From Panorpa germanica (taxonomy: Eukaryota > Arthropoda > Insecta > Mecoptera > Panorpidae), in assembly GCA_963678705.1 (NCBI GenBank), contig OY783219.1, positions 7,688,001 to 7,752,000 on the forward strand: 64,000 nucleotides of DNA, given 5' to 3'. The notes under the pieces are model-generated. The model ran no database searches, was not told the DNA's origin, and was given only the letters and a program-made list of their open reading frames with translations. Positions 23,616 to 34,890 of this stretch are shown here, one piece after another. Every line of letters starts with the position of its first letter. The first letter of the stretch is position 1. Position numbers and translations under genes: made by a program.

Positions 23616-26600
23616 ATTACGATCTGACAGATGAGTACACGTTGAGGGAAGTGTTTAGATTGTTTAGAAGTGCTGTAGCTAATACGATAACGTACATCTT
23701 TAGTAAAAGGTCAGAAAAAGTGTTCCATTCCGAGGACGTTACTTTCTATTGGAGCAATCCGTGAGTAACGAAAAATATTGATTTATTTACGAGAAGTCCC
23801 CTTTGAGGTGATTTTTTCTTTGTGGCTTTAATCGAGTTAAACGGGTACCCACAATGCTAATATTTAACGTTAAAAAGTCACACGCAGCCAGATCTGGAGA
23901 ATACAGTGGTTGATTGATTGAATTGGCAGTGTTTTTGGTCATAAATTCGGTCACAACTATCGCTCTATGTCAAGGCAAGATTTACGAATTGGCCAAATAG
24001 TAAACTTGATTGACGATCTGTCTATCTGGAACGAAATTATGATGCACCAAGTCAAGAATATCGAAGAAAACGATGGGCATTACCTTGGCTTTTGGGTGAG
24101 GACCCCCCTTGACCCTCGTGTTTCGGTTAAAACTGATCTCAGACGAGAAATTTAAGGCAAACTCCTTGTTCAATAACCTCCTTCATTGCAAAAATCGACA
24201 TGCACAACTACAGTGGACTGATTTAACCAGCTGCTATAAACAAACTGATTGATAGATATTGATTAAATTTGCAGAGCAATTGAATACAATGCTACCAACT
24301 TAATGTAAAATATATTTATACACAAAAATTAGCGCGGGCGTTTTTAAATTACAAATTCTCCTGACTTTTTAACACACCTCGTGTATATGGCATGAATTTT
24401 GGGTAGGTAACAATTTTTCGCCATGGCGTTTGGATGGGAGTGCCTTCCTCTTTCACTTATTACAGGATATTGATAATACTTTCTGTTTATTTAGATACAA
24501 GCATTATAAATATATTGTAACGTTGCAGGACGTCGTCAGATTTAAGACAAATTGCAATTGGAGATAACTCGAGCGCTATTAACTTGAAAATTCCAATTTG
24601 TATATTGGTACACGGTTGGAACGATCACAAGGACAGACGTTGGGTGAAAGAACTAGTCAGAGGCAAAGCTAACATCTATAAGTAATTACCCAATAGTTAA
24701 ATAGTAGTTAAAAGTGTTACTTTAATACAAAATTAGCTTAGAGATTTTTTTAAGACAGTTTTAAATATCTTAGAAAGTGCAATAAATCAATTAAGTTAAT
24801 AATCAAGATAGTCTAGTTAAACTATAGTAGTGCATTCATTTACCAGTCACTGTAGCTGCGATTCTTAAGATCCAGTGATTTCCACATATTATAGCAGGAG
24901 CGAAATTTAAATCACTTACCTAGAACAAAAGAAATTGCAACATAAGTAAATTATTTCAATACAATGCTAAATACGAAATATAAGAAAGATGAACATTTAT
25001 CAAGACTATACATGTTTAACAATTAAAAAATTATATTATAAATACTGGTAAATTTATATTCATATCATTTAAATTAGATATTTTTAAAAAGTAATTAGCA
25101 ATGCTGTAAATTTGCTTGTATGTCAATTATAAACTCAGCTTAACTTTATTCATTTGTTGAAGTATGATCTCTTTATTTTGAATTTTCCTCTTGATCGACC
25201 ATTTGCAACATTGCCATCACATAATCTGCCTTTACGTTAGCTGACTGCTTTTGTTTTTTTTTTTAAATAGGCCTCCTTGTGATACTCCTAATTTTCTATT
25301 TTAAATAGTCATAGTTTAAAGTTATGATACTTATACGGAAATTGGCTATTTTTAATCAATTTAAAAGATAGAAATTATTGACCTAAAATCTAGATCACTA
25401 AAATTTTGAGACAGCATGTATTTAAAGTAGTTTTATGAACCCTCTAAATTTCCTGATATTTTGGACACTCTGTGGGCAGTACTCTCTTTAGACAAAATTA
25501 CTAGCGTTGCTTTTGTTTCAATGTGTTCTAGTAATGTTACCGGGTGAAGCGATACTTGGCCATTTTTTCTCACGAAATATAGATGGCGATACTATACAGC
25601 AGGTTGAATATTATAAAAAAAACCACGTTTCTTTATGTTTAAATCGTTCTATGTAAGTAACTATAAACGCGAATCAAGATCTAAAGCTGCAATTAGTTAG
25701 ATGAATAACGTATCTACATTTTAAGCTTTCGTCATTTGACATTTTTGATAATAGGAAATTATCGAAAGGAAAAGACTGTATAAGGGCAAATAATTTCAAG
25801 ACTCTCAAAAACATGAACTTTTTTAATCTTAATCTTAATGTTTTATTTTGTTTTCAAGGTTGTATTTTTGCCAGTAACGCAAAAGTAAGGAATAACTAAA
25901 ATATTGTTTTTACAGAGCATTTGAAGTTTGTAAATGGAAATATTTGTGTCGTTGATTGGTCTCGTCCCGCAAATTTCGAGTACAGATTGTCCCGCCAATT
26001 CACAACAGATGTCGCCACACAAATCGCGCATCTGATTCGCTGGCTTGTTGATTTAGGTGCCAAATTAAATAATTTCACACTTATTGGGCATAGTTTAGGA
26101 GCTCACATCGTTGGATTCACTGGAGCAGAATTTCAAGGAAACATTGGGAGAATTATAGGTATAGAAGAAAATAAATAAAAACCTTCCTTCGTTTCAAGGA
26201 ATGGTTTATTTATAACTATTCCCAGATTTCTTTAATTGTGGGATATTTTCTGTTTTCCTTTTAATGCAGCATTGGATCCTGCTGGTCCTTTATTCACTAT
26301 CCCTAGGGATGTTGGTCCAGCCCGGCGTCTAAATCCCTCGAACGCCAGGAACGTCCAAGTTATTCACACAGCCGGTGGGACTTATGGCGTCCTAATGCCG
26401 TGTGGCCATGTTGATTTCTATCCTAATGGGGGAGTCAGTCCTCAACCAGGTTGCCATGTTCAAGCACTAAGTGGGAAAGGCATGGCAGGTATAGATTTCC
26501 AACACGAGGTCTTAAGGATTTCTTTAGAAGCACTATTGAATTATTATAAGCCGTTTTTTATTTGAGTACATCAACTTTCGATAGTTATTAGCACTTAAAA

Positions 26601-28214
26601 CAATATAAACATTTACAATACATAATTTAGTCTATAAATACGAGTATGGGTACTTAAAATATAGAGATTAAATTAGATCATTAATAAGCATGAGCTATAT
26701 CTATCTACTAACAAAAATGATTAGGTTTTTTAATATCAGATCTGAGTGGTCACAGGAAATAAGGTCCCAATGGCCGAATTTAAAATATTTTGAGATGAAA
26801 ATTTCACAAAATATTTGCCAAATGTTTATCTTTGATATGTTGAAGAGTTTGAAGAAAATATTTCGTGTATTATATTATGGAACATATGCATTGTTTTAAC
26901 CTTCGAAACCCACCTAACCACTTAAACGTACTTAGTTTCTTTCCAAAGAAGCAACAGCATTGTGGCAGTATATTTTAATATAACTAGATACATTTGGGCT
27001 CTGTTCGAAATGAAAAGCGCTTCTAGTAGACTATACTGAAACTAAGATATCGTTAAATTCTACATCTATGTAATGTTTTTCAGGTTACCTATTCCGAAGT
27101 CATATAAGGGCAGTTACTTATTTTCGGTATTCTTTAAATCCAGAGAATAAATTCGTTGCCAGGCCTTGTGAAAGTTACACTAGTTGGAAAAATGGTAGTT
27201 GCAGCAAAAACGAACCTATTGATCGGTTAGGATATTTATCCACGTAAGTTGCTTAATGATCAACTACAGCTTGGTAAACATAGTTACGTGCATTTAAGGT
27301 TTATCTAACATAAAAACGTTTACCTGTTATTTTGATTTTGAGATTTTGAGAACACTTTATGAATCTGTATTTATAACGTCGTGGCGTCATAAGTTTTATA
27401 ATTATAAAGAAACACAATCTTATTAATTTTTGATAACAACCAAACACATAAAAGATCTACAAAAGTCCAAGGACGATACTGAAACCAGTGTGGACTTACA
27501 GCATTGAACTCTGGTAAACATCTAGTTTTTCAAACATAGAAATACTAGAAAGATTTCAGTCAAGAACTGTAAGGACCATTATGGATATCTCGTGGTTCAT
27601 AAGCAACAAATTCATCAACCATGACTTCAGCATTAAAACTGTTAAAGAAGAAATTAACAAATTCAGCTAAAGATACCAGCAGCGACTTAACAATCATCCA
27701 AACTATCTAGCTGTGAATTTACTAGATAAACACACGTCTGACTTTAAAAGACTAAAAAGACATAGTGTGTTAAAGCTACCACAACGTTTTTAATTGCCAT
27801 TCATAAATATAACCGTCACTGGAAGACTATTTCTTATCTAGGTTTATTTTCATTTTAGCATAGGTACTTATTGTTCATACTTATTCTAATTATTACAAAG
27901 TACAATTAATCCGGGGGTCGAACTGGAAAACAATTATAAAAACTCTCGGCCATTGTGTTGTTTAAGAAAGTTGAAAATATCAAATGAAATAGGTTTTCAA
28001 AATGCACGTCATATCCAATAAAGTCACGCTCTAATTTTGTGAGACAGACTCCGTCTCAAAAGACTTTTTTTTTACGAAATTAAAATACATAAGCAAATAA
28101 TTATTAGTTCTCCTTTGAATTTAACACTTAATTTAAACATTTTCTTTCAGAGAGAAAGGAGTCTACTATCTCAATACGAGTGACACGCCCCCTTTCGCTT
28201 TAGGAATCCAATAG
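23616..28214 (+). CDS. Lipase gene 3: lipase paralogue, first exon unresolved
   Basis: Exons 23616-23760, 24529-24662, 25916-26158, 26270-26488, 27084-27243, 28151-28214 give 321 residues from Asp-Tyr-Asp to the stop. Counting from that Asp, the triad is Ser153 (GHSLGAH), Asp177 (ALDPAGP) and His254 (RSHIRA); HGW is 77-79, and GHVDFYPNGG is intact. Exon 24529-24662 is 134 nt and 27084-27243 is 160 nt, identical in length to their gene 1 counterparts. Intron 26159-26269, just before ALDPAGP, is absent from genes 1 and 2. Intron 24663-25915 must use a GC donor, because the only nearby GT donors break the frame. The Cys that precedes the catalytic His in genes 1 and 2 is missing, while a Cys has appeared before GHVD. 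The 5' end is uncertain: an acceptor at 23615 fits the conserved phase, 23597 is an alternative, and the signal-peptide exon was not found. Confidence 0.85.
23775..24225 (-). pseudogene. Degenerate mariner transposase in gene 3 intron 2
   Basis: On the minus strand, 24173-23982 encodes a stretch with KVMPIVFFDILDLVHHNFVP and RQIVNQVYYL, the first catalytic-Asp region of mariner transposases (usually VFFD..G.VH.EF.P). Further on, in another frame, comes TEFMTKNTA...YSPDLAACDF, the second catalytic segment (normally YSPDLAPCDFFLF). Frameshifts and stops separate the two, so this is a dead fragment. It is a different family member from the one at 8489. Confidence 0.8.
25170..25460. mobile_element. 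Diverged TTAA-MITE remnant in gene 3 intron 3
   Basis: TTTTGAATTTTCC...ACCATTTGCAACATTGCC and AAAATTTTGAGACAGCATGT match the interior of the element at 10098 (inverted) in the right order and spacing. The ends are lost and divergence is much greater than for the copy at 39717. Confidence 0.55.
25545..25740. repeat. Dispersed repeat I, copy 1 (gene 3 intron 3)
   Basis: Inverted match to 49285-49475. Shared landmarks are GCCATTTTTTCTC, AATATAGATGGCGATACTAT, AACTATAAACGCGAATCAAG and GATGAATAACGTATCTACAT. Very similar over about 185 bases, so a relatively recent mobile unit of unknown class. Confidence 0.7.
26545..26655. repeat. Dispersed repeat T, copy 1 (gene 3 intron 5)
   Basis: Shares TTAGCACTTAAAACAATATA and ACGAGTATGGGTACTTAAAA with 39050-39140 and 61545-61645. 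Class unknown. Confidence 0.6.
27479..27793 (+). pseudogene. Jockey-like LINE reverse transcriptase C-terminus in gene 3 intron 6
   Basis: A 105-codon frame with two internal stops. It contains LKPVWTYSIELW, SNIEILERFQSRTVR, KTVKEEINKFS and RYQQRLNNHPNYLAVNLLD. This is the conserved C-terminal region downstream of the catalytic core in Jockey-clade LINE polymerases. The stops after ELW and KFS show that it is inactive. It is in the same orientation as the host gene, between exons 27084-27243 and 28151-28214. Confidence 0.85.
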
Positions 28215-28296
28215 AGTCCCTATATTTATGTATTAGAAGGAATAGAAAGATTTACTATGCTTATAAGAAATATATCACAAAAAACTTTTAAATAAA
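28215..28296 (+). terminator. 3' UTR and poly(A) signal of lipase gene 3
   Basis: Canonical AATAAA at 28291-28296, 77 bases after the TAG stop at 28212-28214. Confidence 0.7.
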
Positions 28297-28743
28297 TCAT
28301 AATATTTTAAACAATTGTTTTTAAGTAATTTAATTCAAACGCTTTTGAATTTCATTGTGTTAAAAAGTTTCAGCCAATTAGAAGACGTCCCTTATAAAGT
28401 ATCGACAGACTTGTCTAAACTACCAAAAACTTTTTTATTACGCGTAAAACCAGAGGGTTTTCAACTTATTTATAGTTAATGTCAACTTCAATAGAACTTT
28501 GTTATTCGAATAAGGTGTCAAGTTAGAGAAAGATCTAATGAAAATTGAGAATTTAGGTATTTATTTTGTTTAAATGTCTAAGGGATAAATTCTTTGTATT
28601 ATGAGCTTTTTAATCCTAACTTGTACTCGTTGAAGACAGCTCAAATATCTAAAGAAATTATAAATGATCTCTAGTGAAGAATTCATCAAGCCACTTAAAA
28701 AGTACAACAAAAAGATATTAGAACGAAAGTTTTACAAAATATG

Positions 28744-28995
28744 ATTATCCACAAAAAAGCTCTTAACAAATTTTTTTTGTGAGAGTTACAGTTTTCAATT
28801 ATCTACAAAAAAAATTATCACGAAATTTTTGTGGAAGTTACAGTTTTCAATTATCTACAAAAAAGCTTATCAAGAATTTTTTTGTGGAAGTCATAGTTTT
28901 CAATTATCTAAAAAAAGCTCTTAACGAATTTTTTTGTGGAAGTCATAGTTTTCAATTATTCACAAAAAAGCTCTTAACGAAATTTTTGTTCATGT
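28744..28995. repeat. 52-53 bp minisatellite, about four and a half units
   Basis: GTTTTCAATTAT recurs at 28791, 28843, 28896 and 28948 (spacing 52, 53, 52). Each unit also carries CAAAAAAGCTCTTAACGAAT and TTTTTGTGGAAGT variants. It keeps a plus-strand frame open (28779-29057), but the repeated VFNYLQKK-like peptide is a by-product of unit structure. Located about 450 bases behind gene 3. Confidence 0.85.
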
Positions 28996-31724
28996 TGAAA
29001 AATGTACGGTTCGATGATGAACATGTTATTTTGTGGAAGCGAATTTTTTGTGATTAAAAAAAAAGTTTCTCGTAGTATTTCATTAGAAAAATTCCTAAAA
29101 CAAAATGCTTTAAAATCAATGTAACATGAAACGGTCTATACTAAGTGAGAAAACAGAAGGCAATAAAGCTCTTTCAAAGTAATTTCCAAAGTCTCGCGTG
29201 ACAATGTGTATAACACAAAGTTTTGCGCTAGTCGAAAAGCTTTTTTCGTAGCAGTATGTTTAGTTGTTGAATCCCAGGAGGTGTTGGAGTAGAGATCTCT
29301 TCGTTTGAGTGTATAGGTGTATAAATACTTAGAGGTAGGGGGGTAGAGAGATAGAGGGAGAGAAGGGGAAGAGGTGGTTTTAGTATGGCAAAAGATTTGT
29401 TTTTTGTCTTTGGAAATGTACAGTGAATCTGTGAAAGAATCTCAAAGATAAATAAATGACTTCTTGAAGAATAATTGTTGATATGCGATAAATGATAATA
29501 TGGTTTTCTTTACTTTATTTAAGGTAAGCTTGTTTACGATACTAGTCTTATTATCCACGACCCTTTATAAACTAATATTTGTTGATTTTTGTGATGGCAA
29601 AGGGCACGCAAGTGCACTAGATACTTTGAAGCCTTAGTCTCTTTGCTTAGAATATTTAAAATATAATATAAAATATTGATGCTTGATTTGTAACTTGTAA
29701 ACGTATAGCATAGGCTTCGTCAGATGATAGCGAGGTTCGTTGTGAGCAGCAATTGCCTAGATGACCAGTTACTTTAACGTTTACAACTATATCTTCTGTG
29801 GAAATGGTGAAAGTAAATTAAATATTAAAAATAGTATATCATAATTGAAAACGAGTTAATTGATAAGAAACATAGCTCATTAATTATTAAAATATATGTT
29901 CGGGTGCCTTCGAATGGAACATCTTATGTAGAATTCTATAAACAATTCTCAAGATATTTATAGCATATGCATAAATCTTCTTCTTCTTATAAATGACGTC
30001 TTTCTTAGAATTTCTTTATATACGAACCCATAAATAATCAATTGACACAAAAACTTTCTTAATTTAAAGAGAAATACAGTTTTAATAAACGCAAAGTTTG
30101 AACCGAACCGTTTATCAATAACTTTTTAAATATTATAAACGAAAAGCTACCACGGTTTTAACAACTGGTGCACGCGCCACACCCACATCCCCGCCTCACC
30201 TCTCCTCTATTTGGTAAATCGCTTCCATTTCATTTCTGTTCTTTTCTTATTCTTTATATTTTTGTATCAATATAACTTTATAAAAGTTGTTACATAAATG
30301 CGGTAGTATAAACCTAATTGAAATATATAATAACCCCTTAAAAGAACTTTTAGTCATAAAAAGTCACTAAAGAGCTTAAAAGCTTTATAAGACGTGTTGT
30401 TTTAAAAGCTCAAAACTGTATTTTTCTTCTAAATCCATTAAAAATATTTTAACACTATTATTCATACTTCTATTGTTATCATAAGGATTATAGTTTATTG
30501 AAATTTAGTAAACTCTAGTTTATGAGAATAAAACAGAAATTTTACGTTTGACATAATGTTTTAAGTAGGAACATTTAAAGCAATTGTTAGCACTTCCGTT
30601 TTGTAGACCGGATGCGGATATAGTACTTCACCTGACACAATACGAGACAAGAGATGCTTTTATCTGCATTATAAATAGGGTTCACTTTATTTAGCTCTTT
30701 ACTCGTACGTAGTCAAAAACAGAAAATAGAATGCTCAATTTAGAGTACTACGAATAAATATGTATACGAGATACAGGGTGTTACAAAATGAGAGTGTTAC
30801 AAGGTTGAAACTAGTTACTGTTATCGTGTGACTTAACTATGCAAGATTATATAAATTGTAAGAAAAAATTGATGCTTAATCAAGCTTACAGACAATAATA
30901 TATTTCCATCGTCGACATTTCATAAACTTGTAATTCTGTGTTATAATTTTCCATGAGAATTTATTGTTTTTAAATGAACATTAAATTTCATCAAGTCGAT
31001 GTCCGACACAAAAAATAAGCAACAGTAATTTGCTTAATAACTATTAACAATTGTAAAATAAGTTGAGATATTTATTTTGCTTCAAGAAATTTATACGTGA
31101 AACAATAATAAATAATGTGAATTAGTAAAATTTATCAATTTCTGCTGTTTAAACTAGCTCTTTTGTCTGCTAGTCATCATATAAATATAGTGTATAGTGT
31201 ATCAGTATCAATATAACAGTACCAAACAAATTTGTTGTTTTTTGTTCTCTATCTAATTAGTGTCTATTTTATTATATATCTAAATGTTGACGGAGATATA
31301 GCAATTAAAAGTTTGAATCGTAGGTTTAGTGCTAGAAATGGTCGACCATATTTGTATGACGTGAAATGCATTTTAACGTCAGTTATTTGTTGAGTAAGTC
31401 AGTGCTATGGTAATGTTTTGTAGCTGTTAGTAGTCAAATAATCAAGTCAAGTCAAAGAATAATAAGTTTTTATTTTACTTAACCCTGCTAAGGCAGACAT
31501 AATATTTAACTTTTATTATTTCTTGAAATAGCTGTAAATAATATTTGATATTTTGATATATAAATACATATAGCAGCGATTTATGAGCTGTAAGGTTGGT
31601 AACCTTACACAAGGATTGTGATGTCACATGCACTTGGAATTGTACAACGTTGAATCCCTTTAATAATGAAAGAGACAAAATGACTTTTTTAATTGTTAAT
31701 ATCTCTTAACCTACAAGGAGTTAT
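28996..31724. other. Intergenic, no gene seen
   Basis: AT-rich. Holds a purine-rich (G/A) tract at about 29330-29376 and an ATACAGGGTGTTACAAAATG motif at about 30773-30793, a sequence style often found at transposon ends. No exon recognised. Confidence 0.45.
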
Positions 31725-31825
31725 TAAAAATTATTGAACATTTGAGGTTCTAGTAACCCACTTTATCAATATATAGTACACTTTTATAGAAATTAAGACA
31801 AAGGACACAAGCCCATTTAGATAAA
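31725..31825. repeat. Dispersed repeat V, copy 2
   Basis: TAACCCACTTTATCAATATA plus flanking similarity to 17040-17140. Confidence 0.5.
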
Positions 31826-32611
31826 ATATATCTTTCATATTTTTGACTTTATATCCAATGAACTACAACATTTTGAATTTAAATATTAACCACAAGTGTG
31901 TATTTCAAAAAAATAGCTAAACCTTGTTTAATTTATTATACCTTATACAATATATACACGTGTTAGAAAAATAACATAGACCAAGGTTCAACAAATTATA
32001 GAAGAATTTGATGAACTTCATGTAAGACTCTAGAATCCTCATTGTTCTACCATACAAAAACTCAACTGAAATTGAAAAATAATATGACGCACCCAATGGA
32101 ATTTTATCATAAAATAAACATGCAATATTTCACCCTTTTAAAATTATTAATTTTGTACTTCTTCTATAAAATATTTCTAATTATACAACTACTTGCATCC
32201 TCCTTCCCTTTCAACCCCTGTGTAATTTTTTATCCTATCTGGTTACCTTTATATTTTATCTCACATAACCGTCGCTAATTAAAAAAAAACTTAATTTGCC
32301 TGAAATTAATTAATCTAAAACTCTCAGTTACATCCTCGCCTGGAATACACCATACTCACCCCCCACCACAACTTCTGACACACACCACACTATACTACTA
32401 GTAACCCACAAGTCCGGAACATTCAATTATTAACAGTTTGTTGGTGGTACTCACACTAACACTGTTACAGTATAAACATGGTCACGTGATCTGGTGTCAT
32501 ATGACGTCATCAGTCACGTGACAACTTGATACAGAGTTTTTTAAAAATGAAAACAAAATGTGTTGTGGTTTGAGCATGCTGTGGCAAATAAAAACGATGT
32601 TTTCACTTAAA

Positions 32612-32647
<36 letters not shown>

Positions 32648-33902
32648 TGTGAATAGCCTATGTTTTCTATAGATTAAAAGTGTGTCCAAAATATGTGCGA
32701 GAGAGAAAGGTATATGTTCCTCTTTGTTCTCTATGCGTATGCGTCGAAAGTGAAAGTGAAGTTCGAAAATTGCTATTTATAATAACAATTAGTAATAGAA
32801 ATTGTTTTTATTTCTTTATTTTTGACAAACTGACATTAAATTTCTTATAAATATAAGTTCTATTGCATTTTGACAGATTGTCACATTTTGGAGGTTACAA
32901 TTTAATATAATTTTTCTTAATTTAATATTTTTAATTTAAAGCCATATGCTAAACGATTTAAATGAAATATAAAATACAAAATTAAATTAAAGCAGTGAGT
33001 GGGAATGATACTTTATAGATCAACGGTTTTAATTTATGAGGTTATAAATAACATTTGTCATAGAGAAAATGCATAAAAATATACTTCCATATTATGTATA
33101 ACTTTCTTTTTAAAAAATCTGAAAATAACACAATTTATGTCACAATTTTCATAGAAGTTTTCCATTAATTTACTAAAATAAGATTTTCTTTTAAATGTAT
33201 GCCTTTTGTTTCCACCGGATGTTTTCCTCCACGAAATGAAACGGTTTTTCGCATTCGTTTCTAATTCTAAGTATTAATACGATAATCTGAAGGTACCTTT
33301 TTCACATAACAAGGAAAAACATGGAAAAATCTTTTGTACTAACTTTATTAAAATACTTATAAAACTTAATTAACGCCACAGATTTTTTAAACAATAAAAA
33401 ATAATTAAAAAACATATAATTTAACTTGTTTATATTTATTATTATTTTTATTGTTAGACTATCTTTGTTCTTTTGGTGTTTTTTAGGTCTCTGTGTTCTT
33501 TTTAACTAAGAATTTAACAAAATACACAAAGCGAACCGCAATTACAAACGTCACGTGCTAAAAAATAAATGCAAAAAGTTATTAAAAAAGTTTCTCGTTT
33601 ATTTTTTTTAACATGGCTTTTAAAATGATAAGAAATCTGCTGGTTTTTTTTTTTTATAAAAATATCTGAGAAAATAACGAGTTATTATTCTATTTTAAGC
33701 AAGATCCTTTGACAACAATTAAGACGTAACTATATTTCCTGTTTAATATATATTAAGAAAGTTATTATAATGACTTAAATTATTTATAAACTGAAACGCC
33801 TGATTCGCAAGCAACTAGTGTAACCGTTAATAAATTTAAATATTTCACAACTTATAAATCACATAACTCGTATAATGATCACAGTGGTCGAGAGTATTTA
33901 CC
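31826..33902. other. Intergenic with (AT)n microsatellite
   Basis: AT-rich and non-coding as far as I can see. Uninterrupted AT repeat of about 31 bases at 32614-32644. A cluster of CACGTGA / GACGTCA palindromes at about 32483-32521 (GTCACGTG, TGACGTCA, GTCACGTGAC) stands out but has no gene next to it. Confidence 0.5.
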
Positions 33903-33985
33903 CCACCTGTTACCCCCACCATAAGGCATCTGATTTTCGTTTGCCCAAATTAGTTTATCATATTTTCCCATTCATTATTTGCTTT
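33903..33985. repeat. Dispersed repeat, shared with 53125-53205
   Basis: CCTGTTACCCCCACCATAAG, followed by TCGTTTGCC and GTTTATCATATTTTC, matches 53125-53205. A C-rich island in AT-rich surroundings; class unknown. Confidence 0.55.
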
Positions 33986-34890
33986 ACTACAAGACTATCA
34001 CTCCACTACATTCCTTACAGAAATATATATACATAAATATATATTATTTTACCTACTACCCCCAAATGCAACATCCAACATTTATATATTTTCATTCATA
34101 AGTTAACATTATTTAGACATGAGTGTACTAAATGTGTTGTACTTTTAACGTACAGACTAGTGCGACATTAACATGCGACACTAATAAAACCCTTACTTTT
34201 GCTATTTCTAAAAATTCTAGATAGTATTTTTATGAAACAAAAATGTTTCAAAACGAAGTCTTTATCAAAGAGAATTCTCATAATTATTAAAAAAAAAAAT
34301 AACATTTATATTAGTACTATTTTCTCAAAAGTATTTTTAAAATACGTATTTTGTATTTAAATACTAACACGAAATTTATTTTTTATTTTGTATTTGAAAT
34401 AGGAAAATAACGAGGTATTTGCATTTTATATTTGATTTTGAAAAACATTTGTTCACATCTCTGCTTATGTGCGTAACATGTGAAAACCTGAAAGAGACAA
34501 ACCGACCAAGAAAGTTATCTCTTTCTAGCATCATATCAATACATAAATTTTATAACACACCTTTGTTATTTAAATGTTTATTATTATAATAACGCTTACA
34601 ACAATATATTCAAATTTCAATCAGCTACTAAACACACTCTTTCCAAACCACCACCCCCCACCTCGTTGTTTGTAAGCACAGCAATTAGTTCATTAGGTTT
34701 TAATGTTTTATTCATAAGGCGTTGCGTATATTTTAACATAATTATTAGTTCTATTTCGTTGAGGAAACATTTTAAATAAAATTCATATTATATTTTGATT
34801 TTATTTTTTATATGTTTTTATTATGTTTTACCTTCGTTGCTTTTTGTATATAATAATATACAACTGTACTGTTACATATATATAAATATT

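Noticed and set aside
28779..29057. 92-codon frame with repeated VFNYLQKK-like peptide
   Set aside because: Produced by the 52-bp minisatellite; unit length is not a multiple of three throughout, so the peptide is not conserved as protein.
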